This document shows, piece by piece, positions 46,159 to 55,840 of a stretch of DNA of 64,000 bases. The position numbers and the translations under genes are program-made. The stretch comes from CAWCLK01 sp963796225. GTDB lineage: Bacteria; Actinomycetota; Nitriliruptoria; Nitriliruptorales; Nitriliruptoraceae. The notes under the pieces were generated by a model. The model did no database searches, had not been told where the DNA came from, and saw only the letters and a list, made by a program, of their open reading frames with translations. How positions within the stretch are numbered: the stretch's first letter is position 1; each line of letters opens with the position of its first letter. The stretch covers positions 55,765 through 119,764 of the forward strand of contig CAWCLK010000036.1 in the NCBI GenBank assembly GCA_963796225.1. Direction: 5' to 3'.

Positions 46159-46323
46159 ATGTGCCGTCCCACCACCTGCCGCAGCTGCTCGAAGACGACC
46201 TGGTCCGGCTGCGGCCAGCACGTCGACCAGGTCATGAGCGGCGTCCCGCGCAGCCAGCGCTGCGACTGCGAGCCGTCCGAGCGCCGCGCCGGCGGGATCA
46301 TGGGACGCCTCCTGGGTCGCTGA
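46159..46323 (+). CDS. Tiny Cys-rich conserved protein (MCRPTTC family)
   Basis: 54 residues, soluble. It opens with MCRPTTCRSCSKTTWSGCGQ and continues HVDQVMSGVPRSQRCDC, a pattern I recognise from a widespread tiny protein of bacteria and fungi that begins MCRPxTCxxCGKTTWxGCGQ. Seven Cys and one His can form a zinc site, but the function is unknown. GGAGGT lies 8-13 bases before the ATG at 46159, which fixes the start even though the frame extends upstream. The preceding AT-rich stretch (46111-46132, with TAGTATTGTCCGTACA) could be its promoter. Confidence 0.75.
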   Translation: MCRPTTCRSCSKTTWSGCGQHVDQVMSGVPRSQRCDCEPSERRAGGIMGRLLGR

Positions 46324-46395
46324 CCCCGGCGCCACGCACGCCGCTCCCCTCCCCGCTCGCCTAGCGTCGTCGGCGACGGGAGAGGGGAGCACGCG

Positions 46396-48142
46396 ATGGC
46401 GCTGATCAGCCCGACGCTGCCGGACGTCGACGTCGCCGAGTTCCGGCGCCTGCCCCGCCGGGAGCAGCTGCGGGTGATGGTCGAGCACTGGGTCGACCAC
46501 GGCTTCGGCACGCCGAAGGCCATCCTGCTGCTCTACGTCGTCAAGCTCGTCGGCTACGGGGTGGGTGGCCTCGCCATCATCGCGGCCACCACGCCCGGCA
46601 TCGGCGGCCTCGGCGACCTCGCCACCTGGTGGACCGAGCCCGTCGTCCTGCAGAAGGCGGTGCTCTGGACGCTGCTGTTCGAGGTGCTCGGCCTCGGCTG
46701 TGGGTTCGGACCACTGACCCTGCGCTTCGTGCCCCCGCTCGGGACGATCTTCAACTGGCTGCGCCCCGGTACGACCCGGCTGCCCCCGTGGCCACGCAGG
46801 CGTGCCGTTCACCGCCGGCCACACCCGAACGCTGGTCGACGTCGCGCTGTATGCCGGGGTCCTGGCGGCGGCGACGTTCGCGCTGCTGCAGCCGGGCAGC
46901 CCGGACCGGGTCGCCGAGGGTGCCACCGTCGGCCTGCTCGACCCGGCCGTGGTGGTCCCGTTGCTGGTGCTGCTCCCCCTGGCCGGGCTGCGCGACAAGA
47001 CGATCTTCCTGGCCGCCAGGTCCGAGCAGTACCTGGTGATGACGGCCCTGTTCCTGTTCCCCTACGGCGACATGGTCGTCGGGTGGAAGTGGGTGATGGT
47101 CGCCATCTGGTGGGGCGCGGCGACGTCCAAGCTCAACCAGCACTTCCCGTTCGTGGTCTCCACGATGCTGACCAACGCCCCCTTCCGCCCACGGGCGTTC
47201 CGGCGTGCGATGTTCCGGGACCACCCCACCGACCTGCGACCGTCACGACTGGCCGTCGCCGTCTCCCACCTCGGGACCGTCGTCGAGTACTCGGTGCCGC
47301 TGGCGATGATCCTCGGTGGTGGCGGGATCGTCACGAAGGTGGGCGTGGCGATCATGGTGGTCTTCCACCTGCACATCCTGTCCGCCCTGCCGCTGGGCGT
47401 GCCGCTCGAGTGGAACATCTTCTTCCCGTACGCGACGCTCGTCCTGTTCGGCCACCTCGGCGACGTCAGCATGCTGCCGTCGAACCCCGTGCTCGCGGTG
47501 TTCCTCGTGGCCGCCCTGCTCGCCATGCCGGTGCTGGGCAACCTGCGCCCCGACCTCGTGTCGTTCCTGCCGGCCATGCGCTACTACGCCGGCAACTGGG
47601 CCACCAGCGCGTGGCTGTTCCGTGACGACGGGGCGGAGGAGAAGCTCCACCGCGGCATCACGACGATCTCGAGGTCGATCCCCGACCAGCTGTCGCTGCT
47701 GTACGACGACGACACCATCGAGCTCCTGGGACACAAGATCTTCGCGTTCCGGTCGCTGCACTCCCACGGCCGGGCACTCAACGGTCTGCTGCCGCGGGCC
47801 GTGGACGACCTCGACGCCTACACCCGCCACGAGGGCGAGCTGGTCGCCGGCATCGTGCTGGGGTGGAACTTCGGCGAGGGGCACCTGCACAACGAGTCCC
47901 TGCTGCGGGCCGTCCAGGCGCAGTGCCACTTCGAGCCCGGCGAGCTGCGTGTCGTCGCGCTCGAGTCCCAGCCGTTCTGGCACCCGCACCAGCACTACCG
48001 CATCGTCGACGCGGCCTCCGGGCTGGTCGAGCAGGGCACGGTCGCCGTGGACGACATGACCTCCCAGCAGCCCTGGCTCGACACCGAGGACTGGGCGTTC
48101 CCGGTGACCGTCGATCCGGCACGCACCGCCAGCGCGACCTGA
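46396..48142 (+). CDS. DUF3556 transmembrane protein (frameshifted)
   Basis: About 581 residues, the usual length of the DUF3556 family of mycobacteria and relatives. About ten membrane helices span residues 50-395; the last 180 residues are soluble. Segments such as AARSEQYLVMTALFLFPYGD, WWGAATSKLNQHFPFVVSTM and PAMRYYAGNWATSAWLFR are strongly family-like. One extra base near 46797 splits the frame (WP then AGVPFTAGHTRT). The function is unknown; its neighbours (SDR, sulfotransferase) hint at lipid or steroid metabolism. The ATG at 46396 has GAGAGGGGAG upstream. Confidence 0.75.
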
Positions 48143-48152
48143 CGGGTCGTCA
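48140..48152. promoter_or_regulatory. Weak relative of the CTGACGGNCCGTCAG palindrome
   Basis: TGACG-GGT-CGTCA is symmetric and shares the TGACG half-sites with the two stronger palindromes at 41913 and 51427. It overlaps the DUF3556 stop codon and lies 51 bases before the SDR start. It may be a lower-affinity site of the same regulator or chance. Confidence 0.25.
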
Positions 48153-48203
48153 CATCCGGTCGCGATGCGCTTGACTGCCGCGGAGCCGACGAGGGTGGTG
48201 GCC

Positions 48204-49001
48204 ATGCAGGTCCGGGGCGCACGCGTGCTGCTGACCGGGGCGTCGCGCGGCATCGGGGCGGCGCTGGCCCGTCGCCTGCACGCCCGCGGGGCGCAGCTGG
48301 CGCTGGTCGCCCGGCCGTCCGCCGACCTCGATGCGATCACGGCCGAGCTGGATACCACGGCCTACCCGTGCGACCTGGCCGACCTCGACGCCGTCACCGG
48401 ACTGGCGACGCGGGTGGAGGCCGACGGCCCCGTCGACGTGCTGGTGAACAACGCCGGCATCTCCGCGGTGGGCTGGTTCGCCGACCGCACCCACGACGAG
48501 ATCGACCGGCTGATGCGGGTCAACCTGCTCGCACCCATGCACCTCACCCGGGGCGTGCTGCCGGGGATGCTCGCCCGCGGCCGGGGCCACGTCGTCAACA
48601 TGTCCTCGATGGCCGCCGTGATCAACCCGCCCGGCCTGACCACGTACGGGGCGTCGAAGGCCGGGCTCAGCCACTTCACCGGCGGCCTGCGGGCCGACCT
48701 GCGTGACGACCCGGTCACGCTGACGCTCGTGCACCTCGGCTCCGTGACCACCGACATGGACGTGGAGGCCCGCGGGTACGGGCCCCTGCGCGAGCTCGCC
48801 GAGGCCTCCAACGGGCGCGACGTCACGCCCATGGACGTCTTCGTCGACAAGGTCGTCGATGCGATCGCGCACGACCGCCCCGAGGTGCGCGTGCCGGCCG
48901 CCGCCGCACCCCTGGCCGCCCTGGCCAACGCCCCGCGGCGGCTCGGGTCGCTGCTGTTCCGACGCGTGCCCGCCAAGGAGCTGCGGACCGACGGCGGCTA
49001 G
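48204..49001 (+). CDS. Short-chain dehydrogenase/reductase (SDR)
   Basis: 265-residue Rossmann enzyme of the classical SDR type. The cofactor motif LLTGASRGIGAALARRL, NNAGISAVG, and the catalytic Ser (VVNMSSMAAV) and Tyr-x-x-x-Lys (TTYGASKAG) are all present. After the first strand, the residues following VARP suggest preference for NADP(H), though this is uncertain. The substrate is unknown. ATG 48204 (MQVRGARVLL) is chosen over the upstream in-frame codons because it starts the Rossmann strand and follows a G-rich site. Its stop overlaps, tail to tail, the DUF1214-like gene. Confidence 0.88.
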   Translation: MQVRGARVLLTGASRGIGAALARRLHARGAQLALVARPSADLDAITAELDTTAYPCDLADLDAVTGLATRVEADGPVDVLVNNAGISAVGWFADRTHDEIDRLMRVNLLAPMHLTRGVLPGMLARGRGHVVNMSSMAAVINPPGLTTYGASKAGLSHFTGGLRADLRDDPVTLTLVHLGSVTTDMDVEARGYGPLRELAEASNGRDVTPMDVFVDKVVDAIAHDRPEVRVPAAAAPLAALANAPRRLGSLLFRRVPAKELRTDGG

Positions 49002-50137
49002 GCGATCGACGCCAGCGAGACCCGCTCGAAGGTGACGTCGAGCACGTCGTCGGCGCGCAGGGCACGGACGGCGAGGTTGGCGCTGCGCAGCCCGGTGGTG
49101 GCCAGCCAGTCCCCGTCCCCCGGGTCGCGGTGCGCGACCACCACCCGGAAACGGCCGTCGTCGTCCAGCGTCACGTCCCGACCCGTGAGGAACACCGGGT
49201 GGTGCACCCAGTCGCCGGACTCCATCCACCTCGTGAGCAGCTGGATGGACCAGTAGCGGCAGTCCGGGGCGACGCCGGTCACCACGAGCGCCTCGTCGTC
49301 GCCGAGGTCGTCGAACCACTGACCGGCGTACTGGATCGACGGGGCGGGCATGACGCGGCGGACCACGCCGACGTCGATGGTCGGGTCGACCGCCTGGCCG
49401 TCGCGGTCGACGAACTCGCTGCCCTGGCGGAAGACGGACTCGGTGACGGACGCGCTCAGCGCGGACAGCGTGGCCTCGAGCTCGATGGTCTCGCGGACCC
49501 AGGTGCCGAGCTGGTCGAGACGCCGGGCGATGGACTGTTCGTCCAACGGCGGAGGCGGCCCCGCGTCGTCCGCGGCGTGGATGGCGTACGTGCCCTCGAC
49601 CTCGGTGTCCACGTCGTGCACGTACTGGCGCACCATCAGGTCGGTGACGTCGGGCTCGGTCACGAGGTGGTCCGCCCCGTCGGGCACGTCGGCGTCGGCA
49701 GGGCCGACCCACACCTCGAAGCTGCCGTCCTCGCCGAGGGCGAGGTCGACGTCGTCGAGGTTGCCGACGATCCGCCGCGCCCCGTCCTCGGCCGTGCCGT
49801 AGGCGCAGATGCCGAGGTAGGTCGTCCCGCCGCGGTGTCCCCGGATCACGTACGTGCGTGCGCCGTCGACCATCGCCGCGTCGTAGATCGTGCGTGGGTT
49901 GTCGCCGAACACCTTGCGCCACGGCCGCATCCAGCGGGTGAAGGACGGGCGGTCGACGTCGCCCTTCTCCACCAGCATCTCGTGGCCGATGGACACCAGC
50001 CGGGCCAGGTGCCGCACGCCCTCGGCCCGCTCCCGTTCGTCGATCGCGCCGATGGGGCCGGTGATCGTGTCAGTGGCGGCACACAGCGTGTCGCACAGGC
50101 GGTGCCACGCGTCGACGGCGGGCGAGTGCTGGTCCAT
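48998..50137 (-). CDS. DUF1214-domain-like protein
   Basis: 379-residue soluble protein. The pattern of a helical N-terminal part (to about 75), a beta-sandwich (about 80-185) and a final domain with VVTGVAPDCRYWSIQLLTRW and VVVAHRDPGDGDWLATTGLR fits DUF1214 proteins, which are often found beside sulfotransferase and SDR genes in actinobacteria. No enzymatic activity is established. It reads in the same direction as the sulfotransferase, 26 bases after that gene ends, and is probably co-transcribed with it from the palindrome-containing promoter. Confidence 0.75.
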   Translation of the reverse strand: MDQHSPAVDAWHRLCDTLCAATDTITGPIGAIDERERAEGVRHLARLVSIGHEMLVEKGDVDRPSFTRWMRPWRKVFGDNPRTIYDAAMVDGARTYVIRGHRGGTTYLGICAYGTAEDGARRIVGNLDDVDLALGEDGSFEVWVGPADADVPDGADHLVTEPDVTDLMVRQYVHDVDTEVEGTYAIHAADDAGPPPPLDEQSIARRLDQLGTWVRETIELEATLSALSASVTESVFRQGSEFVDRDGQAVDPTIDVGVVRRVMPAPSIQYAGQWFDDLGDDEALVVTGVAPDCRYWSIQLLTRWMESGDWVHHPVFLTGRDVTLDDDGRFRVVVAHRDPGDGDWLATTGLRSANLAVRALRADDVLDVTFERVSLASIA

Positions 50138-50163
50138 GGAGCCGGGTCCTTCCGGGCGGCGCG

Positions 50164-51391
50164 TCAGGCGTCGATGCCGAAGCGCTCGCGGTAGGGGGCG
50201 AACCGGGCACTGACCTCGTCGTGGTCGAGACCGAAGTCGGCCAGGTCGTAGTCGTGGCGGCCGTGCTTGTCGCGCGGGTTGGCGGCGAGGTAGGCCCGCA
50301 CGCCGTCGGCGATGGCGTCGGTGACCTCCATGCCGAAGTGCTCGTAGATGCGCCTGACGGTGCCGACGGGGTCCCCGACCGTGTCGGCGAAGTGCACGTC
50401 GACGACCCGGTCGTCGGGCAGCCGGTCCCGCGCCGCGATCGTGCGGTCGAGCGCCCAGGTCCAGGCGTCCAGCTGCTCGCGGCCGACCGCGTGCGGGTCG
50501 ACGGCATCGCTGAACGCGCCCCGGAAGTGGAACATCAGGCTGGAGACCGAGGCCAGCACGGTGGTCGGGTCACGGTGGGTGTGCACCACCAGCGCGTCCG
50601 GGAAGACGTCGAGCAGCGTGTCGAGCCACATGAGGTGGGACGGGGTCTTGAGGATCCAGTGGTCGCCGGCATACCCGGACTGCAGGTGCTGCAGGACCTG
50701 CCGCTGCACCTCGTAGGAGCGTCGGAGGTCCTGCTGGCGCAGCCATGCCCAGTACTCGGGAATGGGGAAGGTGGTGACGAACTCGTAGGAGGCGAACTCG
50801 AGGGCGTGCAGCGCCAGGCACTCCTGGGGAAGCACCGCCCCCAGCGGGTGGATGCGGTCCAGGTCGGGCGCCAGCCTGCGGAACTGGTCCAGCTGCTTCT
50901 CGGTGGCGGCGATCCGTGGGTCGTCGAACCCGCTGCTCGCTCGTCGGCGGCGGGAACGGTCGGGCGACCTCCCACGAGACGGGCGATCGCATCGCCGGGT
51001 TGGATGCGAGCAGCCCGTAGAGCACCGTCGTCCCCGTGCGGGGCAGGCCGAGCACGAAGACGGGGCGCTCGATCCGCTCGGTGGCGACCTCCGGGTGTCG
51101 CCGGCGGTGGTCCACCATCTGCAACCGCGTCTGCAGCAGGTCCAACACCCGCGACCGCGCGGCGACCCGTCCGATGGCCGTCAGGTCGGCCGGACCGTCG
51201 AGCTCGGCGAGCAGGCGCGTCAGGCCCTCGCGGAACGACGGCGCACCGAAGTCGTCGAGCCCGGTCGACCTGCGCGCGGCGTCCAGCAGCCCCTCCTCGT
51301 CCAGCGAGGCGCGCACACCCACCCGGCCGAGGACCCCACCGACGGCGTTGACCACGCGCTTGCCGATGGGCTGCGCCGTCTGGATCGCCAC
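50164..51391 (-). CDS. PAPS-dependent sulfotransferase family protein (frameshifted)
   Basis: About 409 residues. The 5'-phosphosulfate-binding motif VFVLGLPRTGTTVLYGLLAS and the later strand-helix with HRDPTTVLASVSSLM (3'-phosphate region) identify the family. It would sulfate an unknown acceptor, or be one of the many uncharacterised actinobacterial members. A break near 50940 separates SWEVARPFP from ERAAGFDDPRI. The GTG at 51391 is the first start giving the full N-terminus (VAIQTAQPIG). A 19-bp palindrome ends 36 bases upstream of it. It is followed by the DUF1214-like gene. Confidence 0.78.
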
Positions 51392-51426
51392 GTCCGCTCC
51401 CCTGCCTCGGCGCACCGTAGTCGGCG

Positions 51427-51445
51427 ACCTGACGGCCCGTCAGGT
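51427..51445. promoter_or_regulatory. Palindromic operator candidate ACCTGACGG-C-CCGTCAGGT
   Basis: Perfect 19-bp palindrome 36 bases before the sulfotransferase start. Its 15-bp core matches the site at 41913-41927 except for the central base. Two such sites in one 64 kb window, each just upstream of a metabolic gene, support a shared TetR-like repressor. Confidence 0.65.
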
Positions 51446-51565
51446 CATCGCACAGGCCGGACACCCCGACCGGGCCCCGTCGCTGCGCAACGAGCAGCTC
51501 AGGGACCCGGTCGTGGGAGACACCGCCGCCGCGGGGTCACGGCGACGACGATGCCGGCTTGGACG

Positions 51566-52296
51566 TCAGGGGGTGAGCGGGGCGGGCGGTCCGGCCACGG
51601 GGAGCGTGAGGCGGAACACGCAGCCCCCGCCGACCGGGGGGTGGCCCAGGCGCAGTGCCCCACCGTGCGCCTCTGCCAACCCCCGGCCGACGGTGAGCCC
51701 GATGCCTGTCCCAGGGCCTCGGGCGGCCCCGCGCTCGTAGGGGTCGAAGACCCGTTCCATATCGCGCAGGTCGATGCCCGGTCCGTGATCACGGACCGAG
51801 ATGGTCGCCGTGCCGTCGTCCGTCCAGATCGCGACCCGGATCGGCGAGCTGCCTCCGTGCCGGATGGCGTTGGAGAGCAGGATGACCAGGATCTCCTCGA
51901 CGACCTGCCGGTCCGCACGGACGACCGCGGGGTGGTCCGAGTCGACCTCGATCAGCGGAGGTGGGTCCGCCAGTCCTGTGACGTCCCGCACGAGGTCGCG
52001 CACGAGGACGGTCAGGTCGACGGCTGCGGGTCGAGCGGCAGGTGGCCCCACTCGAGGTCGTGCAGCACGCCCAGGCGGCGAACCAGCGCCGTCATGAGCT
52101 GCGTGTGCCGGCGAATGGCGTGCAGCAGGGCGGTGCCCTGTTCGGGCTCGAGCTCGTCCCGCCGCTCGATCAGGGACTCGACCGCCCCTGCGATCACCGC
52201 CAGCGGTGTGCCCAACTCGTGGGTGACCAGCTCGATCGGGTCCACCCCGTCGCCGTGCACGTGCTGCTGAGCGGGTCTGACGAGACCGTTCCCCAT
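51566..52296 (-). CDS. Small soluble histidine kinase without input domain (frameshifted)
   Basis: About 243 residues. The dimerisation helix has the H-box VTHELGTPLAVIAGAVESL and the ATPase domain has SNAIRHGG (N box), VRDHGPGI (G1) and GTGIGLTVGRGLAEAHGG (G2). There is no membrane segment or sensor domain, so another protein must feed it signals. One break near 52030 joins DLEWGHLPLDPQPST to AAVDLTVLVRDL. ATG 52296 is preferred because GGAGG lies seven bases upstream. No response regulator is adjacent; the two GAF-ANTAR genes just upstream suggest a shared stress pathway. Confidence 0.72.
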
Positions 52297-52378
52297 CCGC
52301 ACACCTCCGACCGTCGGGACTGCGCCGGGGGTCGGAGCGCGATGACATGGTCCATGCTATCGCGCAAGGTGCGTCACG

Positions 52379-53108
52379 TCAGGTGCCCGCTCCTGACAGT
52401 TCGTCCGTGCCGAGTCGGCCGACGAGGAGCGCCTCGGCGACCTCGACGAGGCGGTCGTTGTGGTTGCGCGCGTGCGTCCGCATCAGCTCGAAGGCGTCGC
52501 CGACGCTCAGGCCCGTGCGCTCGGCCAGCATGCCCTTGGCCTGCTCGACGGCGACCTGGCCGTCCAGCGCACGGCGCAGGTGCCGGGCGATCGACTGGCT
52601 CTCGACGATCGTGCGTTCCTGGAGCAGGGCGATGGTGGCCACGTCGGCCAGAGCCTGCGCAGCGGCGAGATCGACGTCGGAGAGTCCACCCGTGCGGTAG
52701 CACAGGAGGTTGAGCGCCCCCAGGTGCGTGTCGCGCAGCCGGAGCGGGACGGCGTCCACCGACCGGTAGCCGGCCTCCGTGGCCCGGGCCCGGAAGCGCG
52801 GCCACGGCCCGTCGAGGGCGAGGTCGGCGTCCCGGGCCACCCGCGCGCCCCGATAGGCGTCCAGGCACGGTCCCTCGTCGTTCTGGACCTCGAAGAGCTC
52901 GAGCAGGCGGAGCTGCTCGGACGACGAGCCGACGACGCGGAGGGTCCCGTTGCCGTCGCCCAGCAGGATCCCCGCCTCGTCGCGCCTGCAGGAGGTCGAC
53001 GCAGGTGCCGGCGAGCCGGTAGAGCAGGTCGGTGACGTCGAAGTCGTGGACGAGCGTGTCCGCGAGATCCACGAACGCGGCGGTGAGACGCTCTTCTCGC
53101 GTCAGCAT
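52379..53108 (-). CDS. GAF-ANTAR RNA-binding antiterminator, copy 1 (frameshifted)
   Basis: About 243 residues. The N-terminal GAF domain (about residues 8-155; FVDLADTLVHDFDVTDLLYR to TVGESQ-like end) binds an unknown ligand. The C-terminal ANTAR domain (LDGQVAVEQAKGMLAERTGL, AFELMRTHARNHN) binds twin-hairpin RNA and prevents termination. One break lies near 52985 (after TCVDLLQA). The start at 53108 (MLTREERL) lacks a strong ribosome site; an upstream start is possible. The similar gene at 53146 is 37 bases upstream in the same direction. Confidence 0.78.
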
Positions 53109-53145
53109 GGATGGCCCATCGCTGTGTCTGGTCGGCCCCGGCATA

Positions 53146-53886
53146 TCACGGCGCGAGCCGGAGGGCGCGCGTGACCACGTCGACGCTGACATCGTACAAG
53201 GGACGGTCGTCGGCGTACGCGCGTGCGCGGAGCCTGGCCAGCGCCTCCGCGAGGTCGATGTCGAGCTGCGCCGCCAGCATGCCGGTGGCCTGGTGCACCA
53301 CGGCGTGCTGGGGCAGGCTCTGAGGTCGGGGGAGTCCACCCCCGCGAGGTCGTCGAGCAGGGCGCTGGCCATCAGGTCGGCGAACGCAGACGCATCCAGC
53401 TCCTCCTCGACCGTCCAGGGACCCGGACGATGTCGATGCACGGTGAGCACGCCCAGCCGCACGGCGCCCACCCGCAGCGGCACGGCCAGCACGGCACCGA
53501 CGCCGTCCGCGGACTGCGCCGCCAGGGACGGCCACCGGGTGTCCCGAACGTCGGCGAGGTCAGGCGTGCTGGTCGTCTCACCGCGGCCGTGGGCATCGAG
53601 GACGGGTCCGATGCCGAGCTGGAACTGGCGCTCGGCCAGCGGTCCGGCACCGTCACCGGCGTTGGCGAGCACCTCGGTGTCCCCACCGTCCCGGACGAGC
53701 AGGATGGCCGCCCCGTCGGCGCCGACGACCCCCGCCGTGGCGAGGGCCAACCGGGACAGCAGCGGCAGGTCGACCGGCTGGGCGGAGACGGCGGCGAGGA
53801 CCCGTGAGAGGCGTTCGGCCGGGATGGGAAGGCTCCGGACTCCCGGGGGCCGTCGCGATGACGAGGTGCCCGGGGGGTGAGCCCAC
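53146..53886 (-). CDS. GAF-ANTAR RNA-binding antiterminator, copy 2 (frameshifted)
   Basis: About 246 residues with the same architecture as the next gene. The GAF domain spans about residues 30-170 (PLLSRLALATAGVVGADGAA, LAVPLRVGAVRLGVLTVHRH) and the ANTAR domain is at the end (VVHQATGMLAAQLDIDLAEA, LARLRARAYADDRPLYDVSV). Breaks lie near 53845 (in a C run) and 53318. The GTG at 53886 (MGSPPGHLVI) follows a GAGGGG-type site but the first 20 residues are less certain. Two tandem GAF-ANTAR genes suggest duplication and graded control of antitermination. Confidence 0.72.
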
Positions 53887-53949
53887 CGTACCCCTCTCGG
53901 TCCGAGGTGCGCCCCCGCGACGCGCTCGCGGTCGGCCGGCTCGGGTGGC

Positions 53950-54702
53950 TCACGCCGTGTCGCGCTGCTCCGTGAGCCACGTGCCGACGCCGAGCGCGAG
54001 CGCGGCGTACCCACGGCGACCAGGCTGGCGACGAGGAGGCCGGGGTCACGCGTTCGGCAGCAGCATCGCGTTGCCCGCCGCGAACGGGGTCCAGCGAGCG
54101 AGGTCGGGCAGGAGTCCGGCGATGAGCGACTCGACGACGAACAGCCAGACCAGCACGGCGACGATCGCGCCGACCTGGCTGCGCAGGGCTGCCCCGATCC
54201 CGAGGCCGAGCACCGCGTTGACGACCACGGCGGCGACGGTCATCCCGAGGAACGTCCACACGTCCCCGTCGATGGGCATCGCCGTGTGGTCGATCCGCGT
54301 GGCCACCCAGATCACGGCCAGCGCGACCACCAGGGTGGCGACGGCGTAGACCACGCCCACGATCGAGGTCACGACGCCCTTGGCCAGCATCACCCGCCAG
54401 CGGCGAGGCTCGGCGAGGAAGGTCGTCGAGGCCGTCGCATGGCGGTACTCACCGGTGGCGAAGGTGACCCCGAACAACAGCGCGAAGATCGTGACGGCGC
54501 TGGTCACGCCGAGCAGGCTGAGCACGTCCGCGCTGGTCTCGATCGACTGGGGCACGCCCCCGACCTCCATGCCGGGGGTCGTCGGCCCCCAGAGGGTGAC
54601 GCCGAGGGCGAGCAGCACGATCGCCAGGGCGCCCAGGAGCAGGCCGAGGGCGAGCCGCGTAGCCAGGGCCTTGCGAAGCTCGGAACGCACCAGGCCGGTC
54701 AT
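53950..54702 (-). CDS. ABC-2-type transporter permease (frameshifted at 3' end)
   Basis: About 250 residues with six predicted helices, the layout of ABC-2 export permeases (MTGLVRSELRKALATRLALG at the N-terminus is typical). A premature stop at 54046 follows LLPNA. Restoring one base there and one near 54013 extends the protein by a last helix, PGLLVASLVAVGYAALALGV, and a short tail ending at 53950, which fits the usual sixth helix. The ATG at 54702 has GGAGG upstream and overlaps the ATPase stop (ATGA). The substrate is unknown. Confidence 0.72.
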
Positions 54703-55611
54703 CGTTCGTCCTCCGTGCCTTGTCCGACCAGGTCGAAGAACGCCGACTCCAGGTCGGTCTCCTGGGTGCGCAGCTCGTGCAGCACCACGCCCTCGGCGGC
54801 GGCGAGCCGGCCGACCTCCTCGATGGGCAGGCCGGCGATCGTCAGCGCCCCGTCCCCGTCGGACACGATCGCGCCCTGCGCCAGCAGCGCCAGCTCGAAC
54901 CGCGAGCCATGTCGGGCGTGCGCACGCGTACATGGTGGTCGACGGTGAGGTCCGGCGACCGGGGCATGGGTGACGAAGCGGCCGTGGTTGATCACGACGA
55001 CCTCGTCCGCCATGCGCGACACCTCCGCGAGCATGTGGCTCGAGACGAACACCGTCCGGCCCTGGTCGGCCAGGTAGCGCAGGAACTCGCGGATCCACCG
55101 GACCCCGTCGGGGTCGAGGCCGTTGGCGGGCTCGTCGAGCACCAGCACCTCGGGGTCGCCCAGCAGCGCGCGGGCCAGGCCGAGCCGCTGGCGCATGCCC
55201 AGCGAGTACCCGCCGACCCGCCGATCCGCCGCCTCGGCGAGCCCGACCATCGCCAGGACCTCGTCGACCCGCGATCGTCGGCGACGCCGGCCGCGGCGGC
55301 GCGCACGCGGAGGTCGCGGCGACCGGTCATCGCCGGGTGGGCCTCGGTGCCGTCGAGCAGGGCACCGACCCGGCGCGCCGGGCGGGCGAGCTCGCGATAC
55401 GGCGACCCCGAAGACCCGCGCGGTGCCGTCGGTCGGGTGCGATCAGCCCGAGGATGGCGCGCATGGTCGTGGTCTTGCCCGACCCGTTGGGGCCGAGGAA
55501 GCCGGTGACCTGGCCGGGCGCCACGGCGAAGGACAGGTGGTCGACGGCCGTCGTGGCGCCATAGCGCTTGGTGAGGTCCTCGACGACGATCGGGGGGACG
55601 TCCACGGGCAT
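54699..55611 (-). CDS. ABC transporter ATPase (multiple frameshifts)
   Basis: About 303 residues. Walker A GPNGSGKTTTMRAILGL, signature GGYSLGMRQRLGLARALL and Walker B VLVLDEPANGLDPDG are all intact, as is the switch His (TVFVSSHMLAEV). It pairs with the permease to form a two-gene exporter. Breaks lie near 55437, 55395 and 55270, plus a compensating pair around 54935-54960. The intact text in between (VGALLDGTEAHPAMTGRRDL) is typical of the drug/peptide exporter branch. ATG 55611 (MPVDVPPIVVEDLTKRYG) is the natural start. Confidence 0.78.
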
Positions 55612-55840
55612 GGGTGACTCCGGTCGCCTGCACCGTCCCTGCCAGTCTGGCCGCCCGCGTGCGCGGCCGGCGCAGGGGCGTGCGGCTGCGGACCGGGAGG
55701 ACCTTCGGCACTGCCGTGCGACGTGCGCCCAGAGCACTGCGCAAGGAGGAGCTGACGGCCGCGGCGGGGAAGCCACAGGGCAAGCCCCGGGGGCGAGATG
55801 CGTCTTCCGGGCCCGACACGACAGGCGGCTCGATGCGCAG

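Noticed and set aside
55612..55840. Small open frames upstream of the metzincin
   Set aside because: They lack ribosome sites and recognisable sequence and lie across the divergent ABC promoter region.
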